Shown: piece by piece, positions 15,018-23,868 of the stretch
Numbering within the stretch: position 1 is the stretch's first letter
Layout of the letters: the number at the start of each line of letters is the position of its first letter
Source: JABFRJ01 sp031365465
GTDB lineage: Bacteria > Pseudomonadota > Alphaproteobacteria > Rhizobiales > Hyphomicrobiaceae
Assembly: GCA_031365465.1 (NCBI GenBank)
Contig: JANLYD010000065.1
Span: forward strand, 1 to 27,928
Direction of reading: 5' to 3'
Length of the DNA stretch: 27,928 nucleotides
Notes under the pieces: model-generated
Database searches by the model: none
Seen by the model: the letters and a program-made list of their open reading frames with translations, nothing else
Told to the model about the DNA's origin: nothing
Translations under genes and position numbers: made by a program

Positions 15018-18000
15018 CTATTCTCCGAGGCTGCGCCGTTGCCACCAGCCGCGCCGGCGTGGGCGTGACGGATCTTCGGGCGCTTCGGGCAATTGCGTCG
15101 TCGGCACCGGCTCGGACTTAGCCGTTGCCATCTTCGGGACGGTCGGCGGCGCAGCGGCCGCAGCGGCCGGGGGGACGGCATGAGCGACGGGATCGGCATC
15201 CGCCTTCCCGTCTTCATGCGCGCCGTTATGCGGACGTTCCGCAACCGCAACCGCACCCGCCTGCACGTCCTGCGTTACCTCGCCGGCGGCCTGCACCGCC
15301 TCGACGATGCGTTCGCGGCGCGGCTCGCGTCGGCGCGTCTGCGGCGCCGCCGCAACGGCCGGAGCTTCGGTAGGACCAGCGTCCTCATGCGCCGGCTCGG
15401 CCGCCGCAGGCTCGGCATGTGCCGCTTCTGCTGCGACCGGCTTGACGTGTTCGTGGCCGCCTTCCGCCTGCGTCGAACCGGCCGCTTGGTGGTCAGCCGG
15501 CTCGTGCTCGGCGTTGGCCATCTGTGCCGCCGTTGAATAGCCGTCGGACGATGTGTCGAGGCTCGCCTCGTCACTGCCAGCTTCCGCGTCGGCCTGATCG
15601 CCTTCGCCGTCGGTGGCAATCACGACGCCGTTCTCGTCACGCTGTTCGCGTCCGCGACGCCCACCCCGGCGGCCGCGCCGGCGACCGCGACGGGCGCCGC
15701 GATCGGCGTCGTCGCCGGTCGCGCTGCGTTCGCTGGTACCTGGCGCCGCAGCAGCAGTGTCACCGTTGCCGGCTACTGCTTCGTCGCTGTCGTCGGGCCC
15801 ACGACCGTCGTCGTTGACTGATTGATCGGCGTGCCCGCCAGACGCCGTGTCGTGCTCGGCGCGCTGACCGTTTTGCCCGTGCTGACCCTGAGGTTGCCGG
15901 TCGCCACGATCGCGACCGCGCCGGCGCCGCCGGCGGCGTCCTGTGCGATTGCCGTCGCCCTCTTCGCTCCTGGCTTCGCCGTCGCCGGCTTCTTCGCCGT
16001 CGGCCTCGGTGTCCACCAGCTCGACGGCACTCTCATGCGTATGAGTATGGCCGCCACGCTGATCGTGCCCCGTGCCGTGATCATGACCATTGTGGCTTTC
16101 GTGCTCGTGGCTCTCCTCGCCGTCGAAGCCCCAATCCATGCTGACCGCAGCCCGATCGGCCGCCCGTGGCGCAACCACGGGAGCGGCACTGCGCTCGATC
16201 GCGAAATTGGCGCCCTGCATGCGGTCGCTCGCCTGCACCGCGACGACGATGCCGTAGCGGCGCTCGATGTCGATGATGAAGGCGCGCTTGTTGTTGAGAA
16301 TGTAGAGCGCCACGACCGCCGTCGTCATCACGTTGACCGACGACCGCGGGTCCTTGACCAGATGATCTTCCAGACCGCGCAACACGGCCAGCGCGACGCT
16401 TTCGGTCGAGCGGATCATGCCCGTGCCCTGGCAATGCGGGCACTGCGATGTGGAGCCTTCGAGCACGCCCGTGCGCATGCGCTGCCGGCTCATCTCCATC
16501 AGGCCGAAGTGCGAGATGCGGCCGACCTGGATGCGCGCCCGGTCGAAGCGCAGCGCGTCGGTCAAGCGGTGCTCGACCTTGCGGTTGTTGCGCTTCTCTT
16601 CCATGTCGATGAAGTCGATGACGATCAGCCCGGCGAGATCCCGCAGCTTCAACTGCCGCGCAATTTCGTCGGACGCTTCGAGGTTGGTCGCGAGTGCGGT
16701 TTCCTCGATCGAATATTCGCGCGTGGACTTGCCCGAGTTGACGTCGATCGAAACCAGCGCTTCGGTCTGGTTGATCACCAGATACCCGCCCGATTTCAGC
16801 GTCACATACGGGCTGAACATCGCGTTCAACTGCTTCTCGATCGGATAGCGCGTGAACAACGCCTCCGGCTGCGTGTAGCGGATGACGTTCTTGGTGTGGC
16901 TCGGCATCAGCATGCGCATGAAATCGTGCGCGTCGGCGTAGGCCTGGTCGCCCGCCACGACTACTTCGTCGATCTCCTTGGTATAGAGATCGCGGATCGA
17001 ACGCTTGATCAGATTGCCTTCTTCGTAGACCAGGCTCGGAGCCGTCGACTGCAGCGTCATCTCCCGCACGCTTTCCCACAGCCGCAGCAGATATTCGTAG
17101 TCGCGTTTGATTTCCTGGCTCGTTCGCGCAGCACCCGCCGTGCGGATGATCAGCCCCATGCCCTCCGGGACGTCGAGCTCCTGCGCGATCGCCTTCAAAC
17201 GCTTGCGGTCGCCGGGGTTGACGATCTTGCGCGAAATGCCGCCGCCGCGACCGGTGTTCGGCATCAAAACCGTATAGCGACCGGCCAGCGACAGGTACGT
17301 GGTCAGCGCCGCGCCCTTGTTGCCGCGCTCTTCCTTAACGACCTGCACCAGGATGACCTGCCGGCGCTTGATCACCTCTTGGATTTTGTAGGTCCGGCGG
17401 CGCTGCCGGCGCGGCCGTTCCTGCACGTCTTCGATGCCGTCGTCTTCCGTACCCGTGTCGGCACCCGCGCCGATCGTTTCGGGCACGTCCGTGACGTCGG
17501 GCACTTCTTCGATATGGTCGGCACCGATCGCGCGATCTTCATCACGCGGCACCCCGTCATCGTGGGCGCTCTCGGCATGGGCATCGCTATCGGCGTGACG
17601 GCTGTCACGCACGCGGCCGGCGTGCTCGGTCTCGTGTTCGGTGTAGGTTTCCGATACTCGCTCGTCGGCGTGGCCCGTCGCCTCGGCTAGCGTCGTTTGC
17701 TGCTGCTCGGTCGCGTCGGGGCGATCCTGGGCGCCCGCCTCGGTCGAGGTGTGCGCTCCAACAGGCGGCGCGGTGTCGTGTGTCTCGTGTGGTGTCGTCG
17801 CAGTGTCCGCATGATGGTCGGCATGCGCGTGGTCGAGTGTGCTCCCGTCTGGAGGAGCAGTATCGCCAGCCACCTGATCATCCAAACCGACGGTTTCGAG
17901 ACTACCCGGCTGCGGACCGCTGCCCGCCGGTGCCGCGTCCGTGCGCGAGGCACCATGACGGTTGCCATTCCGGCCACCGTTGCGGCCACCATCCCGGCCG

Positions 18001-18404
18001 CCGTCTCGCCCGCCTTCGCGCCGGCGCCCGCCGCCATTGCCGCCAGCGCCGCCGCCCGAAAACTTGCGTTCGGCACGCGCGTCGGCCTCCGCGTCGGCTT
18101 CAGCTTCCGCCGCAGCCTCGTCGTCGATCAGCGCTTGCCGGTCGGAAACCGGGATCTGATAGTAATCGGGATGAATTTCGTTGAAGGCGAGAAAACCGTG
18201 CCGGTTGCCGCCATATTCCACGAACGCGGCCTGCAACGACGGTTCGACCCGCGTTACTTTTGCCAGATAAATATTGCCGCGCAACAATTTACGGGCGGCG
18301 GACTCGTAATCGAATTCTTCTACGCGGCCACTGCGAAGCACAACCACCCGGGTCTCTTCCGGATGGGTAGCGTCGATAAGCATCTTATTGGTTTTGTTGT
18401 CCAT
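15018..18404 (-). CDS. rne: Ribonuclease E, with a very large S1-domain insert
   Basis: A 1128-aa endoribonuclease, core of the RNA degradosome in mRNA decay and rRNA/tRNA processing. MLIDATHPEETRVVVLRSGRVEEFDYE opens the RNase H-like/S1 part. The S1 domain is split by residues about 92-338, an Arg/Gly block (118-151) then a His/Asp/Glu/Thr-rich stretch, before resuming at TYKIQEVIKRRQVILVQVVKEERGNKG. Catalytic Asp554 (SIDVNSGKS) and Asp597 (VIDFIDM) match E. coli Asp303/Asp346. The zinc-link is CPHC (655-658). The tail from about 745 is disordered, with a His-rich run (766-791) and alternating Arg-rich (about 822-834, 902-922, 1023-1032) and acidic blocks, ending RRRGWWQRRSLGE. AGGA lies 10 nt before the ATG. 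The enzyme is longer than the 900-1000 aa I associate with alphaproteobacterial RNase E. Confidence 0.96.
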   Translation of the reverse strand: MDNKTNKMLIDATHPEETRVVVLRSGRVEEFDYESAARKLLRGNIYLAKVTRVEPSLQAAFVEYGGNRHGFLAFNEIHPDYYQIPVSDRQALIDDEAAAEAEADAEADARAERKFSGGGAGGNGGGRRREGGRDGGRDGGRNGGRNGNRHGASRTDAAPAGSGPQPGSLETVGLDDQVAGDTAPPDGSTLDHAHADHHADTATTPHETHDTAPPVGAHTSTEAGAQDRPDATEQQQTTLAEATGHADERVSETYTEHETEHAGRVRDSRHADSDAHAESAHDDGVPRDEDRAIGADHIEEVPDVTDVPETIGAGADTGTEDDGIEDVQERPRRQRRRTYKIQEVIKRRQVILVQVVKEERGNKGAALTTYLSLAGRYTVLMPNTGRGGGISRKIVNPGDRKRLKAIAQELDVPEGMGLIIRTAGAARTSQEIKRDYEYLLRLWESVREMTLQSTAPSLVYEEGNLIKRSIRDLYTKEIDEVVVAGDQAYADAHDFMRMLMPSHTKNVIRYTQPEALFTRYPIEKQLNAMFSPYVTLKSGGYLVINQTEALVSIDVNSGKSTREYSIEETALATNLEASDEIARQLKLRDLAGLIVIDFIDMEEKRNNRKVEHRLTDALRFDRARIQVGRISHFGLMEMSRQRMRTGVLEGSTSQCPHCQGTGMIRSTESVALAVLRGLEDHLVKDPRSSVNVMTTAVVALYILNNKRAFIIDIERRYGIVVAVQASDRMQGANFAIERSAAPVVAPRAADRAAVSMDWGFDGEESHEHESHNGHDHGTGHDQRGGHTHTHESAVELVDTEADGEEAGDGEARSEEGDGNRTGRRRRRRRGRDRGDRQPQGQHGQNGQRAEHDTASGGHADQSVNDDGRGPDDSDEAVAGNGDTAAAAPGTSERSATGDDADRGARRGRRRGRRGGRRGREQRDENGVVIATDGEGDQADAEAGSDEASLDTSSDGYSTAAQMANAEHEPADHQAAGSTQAEGGHEHVKPVAAEAAHAEPAAAEPAHEDAGPTEAPAVAAAPQTRRREPRRERIVEAVQAAGEVTQDVQAGAVAVAERPHNGAHEDGKADADPVAHAVPPAAAAAAPPTVPKMATAKSEPVPTTQLPEAPEDPSRPRRRGWWQRRSLGE

Positions 18405-19342
18405 TGCGATGGGGTCCTGGGCGGCGAAACTCGCGCCCGCGATCCTGCGATCGGCGTGTTGTGATCTGAGTTTGGATCAGCTTGTGCCGGACAGGCCGCG
18501 ATGTCGTTTCGCGTGCCGTGCTGGGGGTTGGGTATGGTCCCGATCAGTGCGTCATGGCTGGGCAGCCACGCGTCACCACGGCCATGTCCTCTGCTCTCCA
18601 GGCCGCAAAACTGCGGCGACCAGTTCAAAATTGCAAGGTCCGCGCGCTGAAGCGCGACGGGTGTTGCAATCTGGAGTGGCAGGTGGAGCATCAGGTCAGG
18701 CCGTCCTCGATCGGTTCCGGTTCATTCGCATCGGTCCGAAAGAAATCCGCTCGGATCGACGCCACGCCGCAACCGAATATCCGGTTGACGGCAAACTGTG
18801 CGAACTCGCTTGGAGGTCCGCGCTCCTTATCCGCAAAACTGGCTCACCATTGTCTGGAAGCCGGTCTCCGGTGAAATTATCCGACCTCGGCGCAACCGCC
18901 TGGGTCTCTCTGGTCAAGGTAGTCGTAGATCAATCGAAATCAAGTTTTCGGCACGGTTCGGTTGATATCGGCAATCGAGGTGTCAATTCGATCTATCGTT
19001 AGTGCAGCCGCAACGTGCACAATACGTTCGGGCCGCAGGCGCAGGCATCTTAGACGATCGCCTGTGTGGCTCCGAAACACAGAAACTGCGTTATCCGGAA
19101 ATTCGTGCTCACCGCGCCCCTTATGCCATTGACTGGCGCCGGGCTCATGGAGGAACACTCACATCAGGCATTGGCTGAACTATAATGCCATGCCAGTAGA
19201 CACTACGGCTTAGTGTGACGGGTTGCAAGCAATTCGACACTGCACAGCAATATATCCCTGTCCAGGCCCTCACACCAACCAAGTCGTCGCTCGAGCAGGC
19301 ATCTATTCGGAGGAAGGGCGATGACGTGCGAGCGAACACAGC
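18405..19342. other. 938-nt gap: rne leader and amidase promoter region
   Basis: Divergent intergenic region between rne and the amidase gene. Open frames here (for example the plus-strand frame 18388-19002) have no recognisable protein features or good starts. On the rne side, small hairpins sit in the probable 5' leader: CGATC-GCAG-GATCG near 18445, TGATC/GATCA near 18470 and TGGCT/AGCCA at 18555-18568. In the middle, CTGTGT/ACACAG forms a 6-bp stem around 19062-19082. On the amidase side there is a promoter-like pair at 19158-19186. I see no tRNA, repeat or mobile element. Confidence 0.6.
19158..19186 (+). promoter_or_regulatory. Candidate sigma-70-type promoter upstream of the amidase gene
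   Basis: CTCACA (19158-19163, 4 of 6 to TTGACA) and a perfect TATAAT (19181-19186) are 17 nt apart on the plus strand. A transcript starting near 19193 would have about a 150-nt leader before the amidase ATG, containing the small upstream ORF at 19321. Confidence 0.45.
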
Positions 19343-19356
19343 ATGCCCGGCAGTAA
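19321..19356 (+). other. Small upstream ORF overlapping the amidase start
   Basis: ATG at 19321 is preceded by GGAGG at 19309-19313 (7-nt spacing), the best ribosome binding site in this region, yet it opens an 11-codon frame (MTCERTQHARQ, stop at 19354-19356). This frame overlaps the amidase ATG (19343) in a different reading frame. It may couple or regulate amidase translation, or the true amidase start may be elsewhere. Confidence 0.3.
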
Positions 19357-20881
19357 CGGGGCGTTAGTTTCGAGCAGCGATGGGTCGTCGTGGGCTCGGC
19401 GACCGCTCCCAGGCACGGTCTCATCACTTGGCAAACAAGTGGTTAACAAGCCCCGCCTGCCTCTCGGTCTCCACAGCGTCAGCCTTCGGAGAGGCGGACT
19501 TTCGAGTGTCGGCCCTCGAATTATTTTGCTGGCGTACGCGGTTGCGGCCACGATGCTGGCGTCCGCCGCCGCCCAGTCGGTCATCCCCAAGAACATCCCA
19601 GCGGCGACCACCCCGACTGAGAACCTCTCAGCCGGCCTCGCCGGCGCAGCGACGATCGTACAGAAGAACAAAGCCGGATCGCCGGCCGGCAATGGTGCCG
19701 AAACAGCGCCTGCATCTCCCGGTAGCACGCCGTCGGTGCTGGACGTCAAAATCGTCGCGAACAACGAACGCGCCACCTTCGATCTGCTGTTCGACCGTGC
19801 TGTAGATGTCGAGGCGTTTGCTCTTGCCGACCCCTATCGTGTGGTCATCGACTTGCCCGAAACCGAGTTTCGTCTCTCCGACGAAATGGGGCGTATTTCT
19901 CGCGGGTTGATCGCCGGGTTTCGTTACGGCCTGTTCGCCCCTGGCAGCTCGCGTATCGTCATCGATACGCTCGGCCCCGTGCGTATCTCCCGCAAGACCG
20001 TGACCGCCCGCTTCAACGGCGCGGCAACCCATTTCGAACTGGAAGCCGTTTCACCCGACGTTTTCGCAGCCATCGCTGCTGCAGCGCCTCCAAAACCTCA
20101 TTTGCGCCCGGGCCTCCCAGCCTCCGAGCCCGCCGCCCAAGCTCCAGGTCCGCCGTCAGACGCATTTGTCATCGTGATCGATCCCGGACATGGCGGGGTC
20201 GACGGCGGCGCGGTCGGCGCGAAGGTCCTCGAAAAAGATGTCGTGCTCGCGGTTGCCCAGAAGCTCAAAGCCGTGCTCGAAACCAATCCGCGCTACGATG
20301 TGCGTGCGACGCGCATGTCGGACGTTTTCGTTGGTCTGGATCAACGCGTTGCGATGTCGGAAGCGGCCAATGCCCACCTGTTCATTTCGCTTCACGCAGA
20401 CTCCGTGGGCGATGCGGCTCTGGCAAGAAGCGTCCGTGGCGCGACGGTCTACACGTTGTCCGACAAGGCCTCGAACGTCGCCGCGCAGAGCTTGGCCGAC
20501 AAGGAAAACAGTGCCGATGCCAGCGGCGGCCTGTTCGTCACCGCCGCCGACGAGCGATTGCAGGTCAACACCATCTTGACCGACCTGATGAAGCGCGAAA
20601 CGCACGGATTTTCCCAGGAATTCCAGCACATGCTCATTCAACGCATGCACCCCGGCAATCTGCTCGCGCGCGACCCGGCGCGCTCCGCCGGCTTCCGTGT
20701 CCTGCGCCAGTTGCAGACGCCTACCGTGTTGATCGAGCTTGGATTCATCTCCCATCAGACCGATGCTGAGCAGATGCAGGCCACCGAATGGCAACAGCGT
20801 ATCGCCGTCACCATCGCCGCCGCCGTCGACGCCTATGCTTCAAAGCGAGGTCTCCCATCGAAGCGTGCATCGGTGCCGTAA
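19343..20881 (+). CDS. N-acetylmuramoyl-L-alanine amidase (AmiC type, AMIN + Amidase_3)
   Basis: A 512-aa zinc hydrolase that cleaves the amide between N-acetylmuramic acid and the stem peptide, normally for daughter-cell separation. A hydrophobic segment at 57-79 (ending AAAQS) serves as signal peptide or anchor. An AMIN domain at about 130-235 (ATFDLLFDRAVDVEAFAL..PYRVVIDLPE) targets septal peptidoglycan. The Amidase_3 domain at about 275-505 has Zn ligands His283 (IDPGHGGVDGG), Glu297 and His351 (SLHADS), and catalytic Glu465 (VLIELGFIS). The N-terminal 56 residues before the membrane segment are long and unusual. A downstream non-ATG start, such as the GTG at 19439, is possible. It is followed by the class A PBP on the same strand, and rne is divergent, an arrangement I recall as common in Alphaproteobacteria. 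Confidence 0.94.
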   Translation: MPGSNGALVSSSDGSSWARRPLPGTVSSLGKQVVNKPRLPLGLHSVSLRRGGLSSVGPRIILLAYAVAATMLASAAAQSVIPKNIPAATTPTENLSAGLAGAATIVQKNKAGSPAGNGAETAPASPGSTPSVLDVKIVANNERATFDLLFDRAVDVEAFALADPYRVVIDLPETEFRLSDEMGRISRGLIAGFRYGLFAPGSSRIVIDTLGPVRISRKTVTARFNGAATHFELEAVSPDVFAAIAAAAPPKPHLRPGLPASEPAAQAPGPPSDAFVIVIDPGHGGVDGGAVGAKVLEKDVVLAVAQKLKAVLETNPRYDVRATRMSDVFVGLDQRVAMSEAANAHLFISLHADSVGDAALARSVRGATVYTLSDKASNVAAQSLADKENSADASGGLFVTAADERLQVNTILTDLMKRETHGFSQEFQHMLIQRMHPGNLLARDPARSAGFRVLRQLQTPTVLIELGFISHQTDAEQMQATEWQQRIAVTIAAAVDAYASKRGLPSKRASVP

Positions 20882-21188
20882 TGTTATCTGTGCCGCAATT
20901 TGCTCCATGGGCGTTAAGCGGCCGTAATTTGAGCGAAGGATAATGCTGGAGTGTTTCGTCTCGTTGGATGCTTTCACGACGTGGAAGGGTGTGCCAACGC
21001 TGCATGCGGCGCGACGCGCCAAGCGAGCCGTCTTGCCCCGTCTGAAACTGCTGCGGAGGTCTCGTTCGATGCGGATATGTTCTGCGTGAGCTTGTGGCGG
21101 CGGTTTTGGTAGACTAGACACGCGGTTGTGCAGGTCGAAAGGAGTCTCTTTCGCCCTCATTGCTTCGGCTAACCGGATTTTCGGATTG
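20882..21188. other. 307-nt gap between the amidase and PBP1A genes
   Basis: No gene is supported. GATAAT at 20939-20944 resembles a -10 box but lacks a good -35. AAAGGAG at 21138-21144 is a good Shine-Dalgarno-like sequence 44 nt before the chosen PBP1A ATG with no ATG at the right distance, which leaves the PBP1A start open. GGCGC-GAC-GCGCC near 21008 is a short palindrome without a T-run. Confidence 0.5.
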
Positions 21189-23756
21189 ATGCGCGCGCAG
21201 ATCCTGCCACCGCCTGCCAAACCCAAGAAGCGCAAGAAGCGCAAGAGTGCGCTGTTGCGCACGCTGGGTTTCCTTTTTGCAACCACCGTGATCATGGGGC
21301 TCGCCGGCTCGGCCATCGGCGGTTTCCTGTTGTGGAAGGCGTCGCGCGATCTGCCCGACTACGACAGCCTCGCCAAATACGAGCCGCCGGTCATGACGCG
21401 CATTCACGCCCACGACGGCAGCCTGATGGCCGAATATTCCAAAGAACGCCGCATCTTCGTGCCCATGAACACCATTCCGAAGCTGGTGTGGGGCGCCTAT
21501 CTGTCGGCCGAAGACAAACGCTTCTTCGAACATTCCGGGCTCGACGCGCACGGCATCGCCCGCGCCGCGTTCAAAGCCGTCGAAAATGCCATGAAGGGCT
21601 CCAAGCGCCGCGCCGAAGGTGCGTCCACCATCACCCAGCAGGTCGCAAAGAACTTCCTGTTGTCCAGCGACCGCACCTTGGAGCGCAAGCTCAAGGAAGC
21701 CATTCTGTCGCTGCGCATCGAGAAGGCGTACAAAAAAGAGCGCATCCTCGAACTCTACCTGAACGAGATCTATCTCGGCCTCGGCGCTTACGGCGTCGCG
21801 GGCGCGGCCCTCACCTATTTCGGCAAAGAGCTCGATCAATTGGAACCGGAGGAAGCCGCTTACCTGGCGGCTTTGCCCAAGGCGCCGAACAACTACAATC
21901 CGTTCAAGGCCAAGGACAAGGCCATCGAGCGCCGTAACTGGATTTTGGGCGAGATGGCCAAGAACGGCTACATCACGCAGGCGCAGGCCGATGCCGGTCG
22001 CGCCAAGGATCTCGTCGTCAACATTCGCGGTCTCGGCACTCAGATCTATGCTGCCGACTACTTCGCCGAAGAAGTGCGGCGCACGCTCGTTTCGCTCTAT
22101 CAGGAAGACGGCCTGTACGGGAAATCCGAGCGCACCAGCGCCGGCGATGGACGCGTCAATGGTGGCCTCTCCGTGCGCACCACGCTCGATCCGAAAATGC
22201 AGCGCATTGCCCGTCGCGTCCTGATCGACGGCCTCGTCACCTTCGATCGCGACAAAGGCTGGCGTGGTCCCGTGCAGAAGATCGACGCCTCCGGCGATTG
22301 GGGCATCGCGCTCGGTGCCATCGATGGTCCAGCCGACATGGCGCCGTGGCGCCTCGGCGTGGTGATCGGCGTCGAGAAAAACAAGGCCAGCATCGGCCTC
22401 AAGCCCGGACGCCAGCCGGACGGCAAGCTCGTCGCCGAGCGCGAAGGCGTCGACATCCCCTATGATGAAATCAAGTGGGCCAATACCAAGCGCGCCGCCA
22501 AAACCGCCGGCCCGGCCGATGTCCTCACCATCGGTGACGTCGTGTGGGTCGCGCCGAAAGATCCGGCCAAGCCGGAAGGCATCTGGTCGCTCATGCAGGT
22601 GCCCGAAGTCGCAGGCGGTTTGATCGCCATGGATCCGCACACCGGGCGCGTGCAAGCCGTTGTCGGCGGCTTCTCCTATGCGGCCAGCCAGTTTGACCGT
22701 GCCCTGCAGGCTCGTCGTCAGCCCGGTTCGTCGTTCAAGCCTATCGTCTACGCCGCAGCCATCGACAATGGTTACAAGCCGACCTCCATCGTGCTCGACG
22801 CGCCCTACTGCAAAACACAGATGAATGGCGAAGAGTGGTGCCCCAAGAACTACGAAGACAAGCAGTCGTTCGGCCCGCAGACTCTGCGCTACGGCATCGT
22901 CAAATCGCATAACCAGATGACCGTCCGCCTCGCCGACGACATGGGCATGCCGTTGATCGTCGAATATTCCAAGCGCTTCGGTGTCTACGACGACCTGCTG
23001 CCGGTGCTGTCGATGGCGCTGGGCGCAGGCGAAACCACGTTGCTGCGCATGGTCACCGCTTACTCGACGTTCCCCAACGGCGGCAAGCTGGTGAAAGCCA
23101 CCTTGATCGACCGCATCCAGGACCGTTACGGCAAGACCATCTGGCGCCACGACGACCGCGACTGCACGAAGTGCCGCTCAGACAAACCCGGCGAAGAACC
23201 CGACTTGATGGATGATCGCAAGCAGATCATCGACCCGCACACCGCCTATCAGATGACCTCGATCATGGAAGGTGTCGTCATCAGCGGCACCGGCTCGAAA
23301 GTGCACGAGATCCTGCCCAACGTTCCCGTCGCCGGCAAAACCGGCACCTCGAACGACGAGAAAGATGCGTGGTTCGTCGGCTTCACACCCGACCTCGTCG
23401 TTGGCGTGTTCATCGGCTACGACACGCCGAAACCGATGGGCAAAGGCAAGACCGGCGGCGCGTTTGCCGCTCCCATCGCCGGCAACTTCCTGAAATATGC
23501 GCTGGCCGACAAAAAGCCCGTGCCGTTCCGCCAGCCGCCCGGATTGAAATCGGTGCGCATCAACACCAAGACCGGCGTGCGAGCGAATGGCGACGAGAAG
23601 GACACCATGTGGGAGTTCTTCAAACCATTCGAAGAACCCGACGATGCCTACTCGGTCATCGGCCTGACCTCCGACGGTGGCTCCGAGTTCGTCTCCCCCG
23701 AGCAGCAGAAGCAGGGCCGAGGCTTGGCCAGTGGGCGTCCCGGCACGACGTGGTAA
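21189..23756 (+). CDS. mrcA: Class A penicillin-binding protein 1A
   Basis: A bifunctional peptidoglycan glycosyltransferase/transpeptidase, 855 aa from this start. A Lys/Arg-rich cytoplasmic tail (PAKPKKRKKRKS) precedes one membrane anchor (about 21-49). The GT51 domain follows, with catalytic Glu108 (SAEDKRFFEH), GASTITQQVAKN and RKLKEAILSLRIE. An OB-like domain spans about 345-460. The transpeptidase domain shows nucleophile Ser514 (QPGSSFKP, SxxK), SHN (573-575) and KTGTS (717-721). The C-terminal tail is disordered (SPEQQKQGRGLASGRPGTTW). The start could be the in-frame TTG at 21126 (876 aa); the ATG at 21189 has a poor ribosome binding site. It pairs functionally with the amidase upstream: one builds and the other cuts peptidoglycan. 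Confidence 0.95.
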   Translation: MRAQILPPPAKPKKRKKRKSALLRTLGFLFATTVIMGLAGSAIGGFLLWKASRDLPDYDSLAKYEPPVMTRIHAHDGSLMAEYSKERRIFVPMNTIPKLVWGAYLSAEDKRFFEHSGLDAHGIARAAFKAVENAMKGSKRRAEGASTITQQVAKNFLLSSDRTLERKLKEAILSLRIEKAYKKERILELYLNEIYLGLGAYGVAGAALTYFGKELDQLEPEEAAYLAALPKAPNNYNPFKAKDKAIERRNWILGEMAKNGYITQAQADAGRAKDLVVNIRGLGTQIYAADYFAEEVRRTLVSLYQEDGLYGKSERTSAGDGRVNGGLSVRTTLDPKMQRIARRVLIDGLVTFDRDKGWRGPVQKIDASGDWGIALGAIDGPADMAPWRLGVVIGVEKNKASIGLKPGRQPDGKLVAEREGVDIPYDEIKWANTKRAAKTAGPADVLTIGDVVWVAPKDPAKPEGIWSLMQVPEVAGGLIAMDPHTGRVQAVVGGFSYAASQFDRALQARRQPGSSFKPIVYAAAIDNGYKPTSIVLDAPYCKTQMNGEEWCPKNYEDKQSFGPQTLRYGIVKSHNQMTVRLADDMGMPLIVEYSKRFGVYDDLLPVLSMALGAGETTLLRMVTAYSTFPNGGKLVKATLIDRIQDRYGKTIWRHDDRDCTKCRSDKPGEEPDLMDDRKQIIDPHTAYQMTSIMEGVVISGTGSKVHEILPNVPVAGKTGTSNDEKDAWFVGFTPDLVVGVFIGYDTPKPMGKGKTGGAFAAPIAGNFLKYALADKKPVPFRQPPGLKSVRINTKTGVRANGDEKDTMWEFFKPFEEPDDAYSVIGLTSDGGSEFVSPEQQKQGRGLASGRPGTTW

Positions 23757-23844
23757 CGAGGTGCCTGTCCCCGGCTAACTGCCCGTCGGGTGTTGCCGGA
23801 AAATTATCGACAAGCGCTGCGAAATGTCTGCAGAATTGATGATG

Positions 23845-23868
23845 ACCTCGGCGCACCGTTGCCGAGGT
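23845..23868. other. Hairpin in the dctA upstream region
   Basis: ACCTCGGC (23845-23852) pairs perfectly with GCCGAGGT (23861-23868) around an 8-nt loop, 41 nt before the dctA start. There is no T-run on either strand, so it is not a standard terminator. It may be a leader structure or a weak transcription stop after the PBP1A gene. Confidence 0.35.

Noticed and set aside
15822..17690. Plus-strand open frame of 622 codons opposite rne
   Set aside because: Shadow of the rne coding bias; rne is certain from its catalytic residues and zinc-link.
18981..18986. Perfect TTGACA on the minus strand as an rne -35 box
   Set aside because: No acceptable -10 sequence 16-18 nt further along the minus strand.
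18388..19002. Plus-strand frame of 204 codons in the rne-amidase gap
   Set aside because: No domain, signal, ribosome binding site or recognisable sequence; it overlaps the rne start region.
21114..23150. Minus-strand open frame of 678 codons opposite the PBP1A gene
   Set aside because: Shadow frame; the plus-strand PBP1A has all catalytic motifs.
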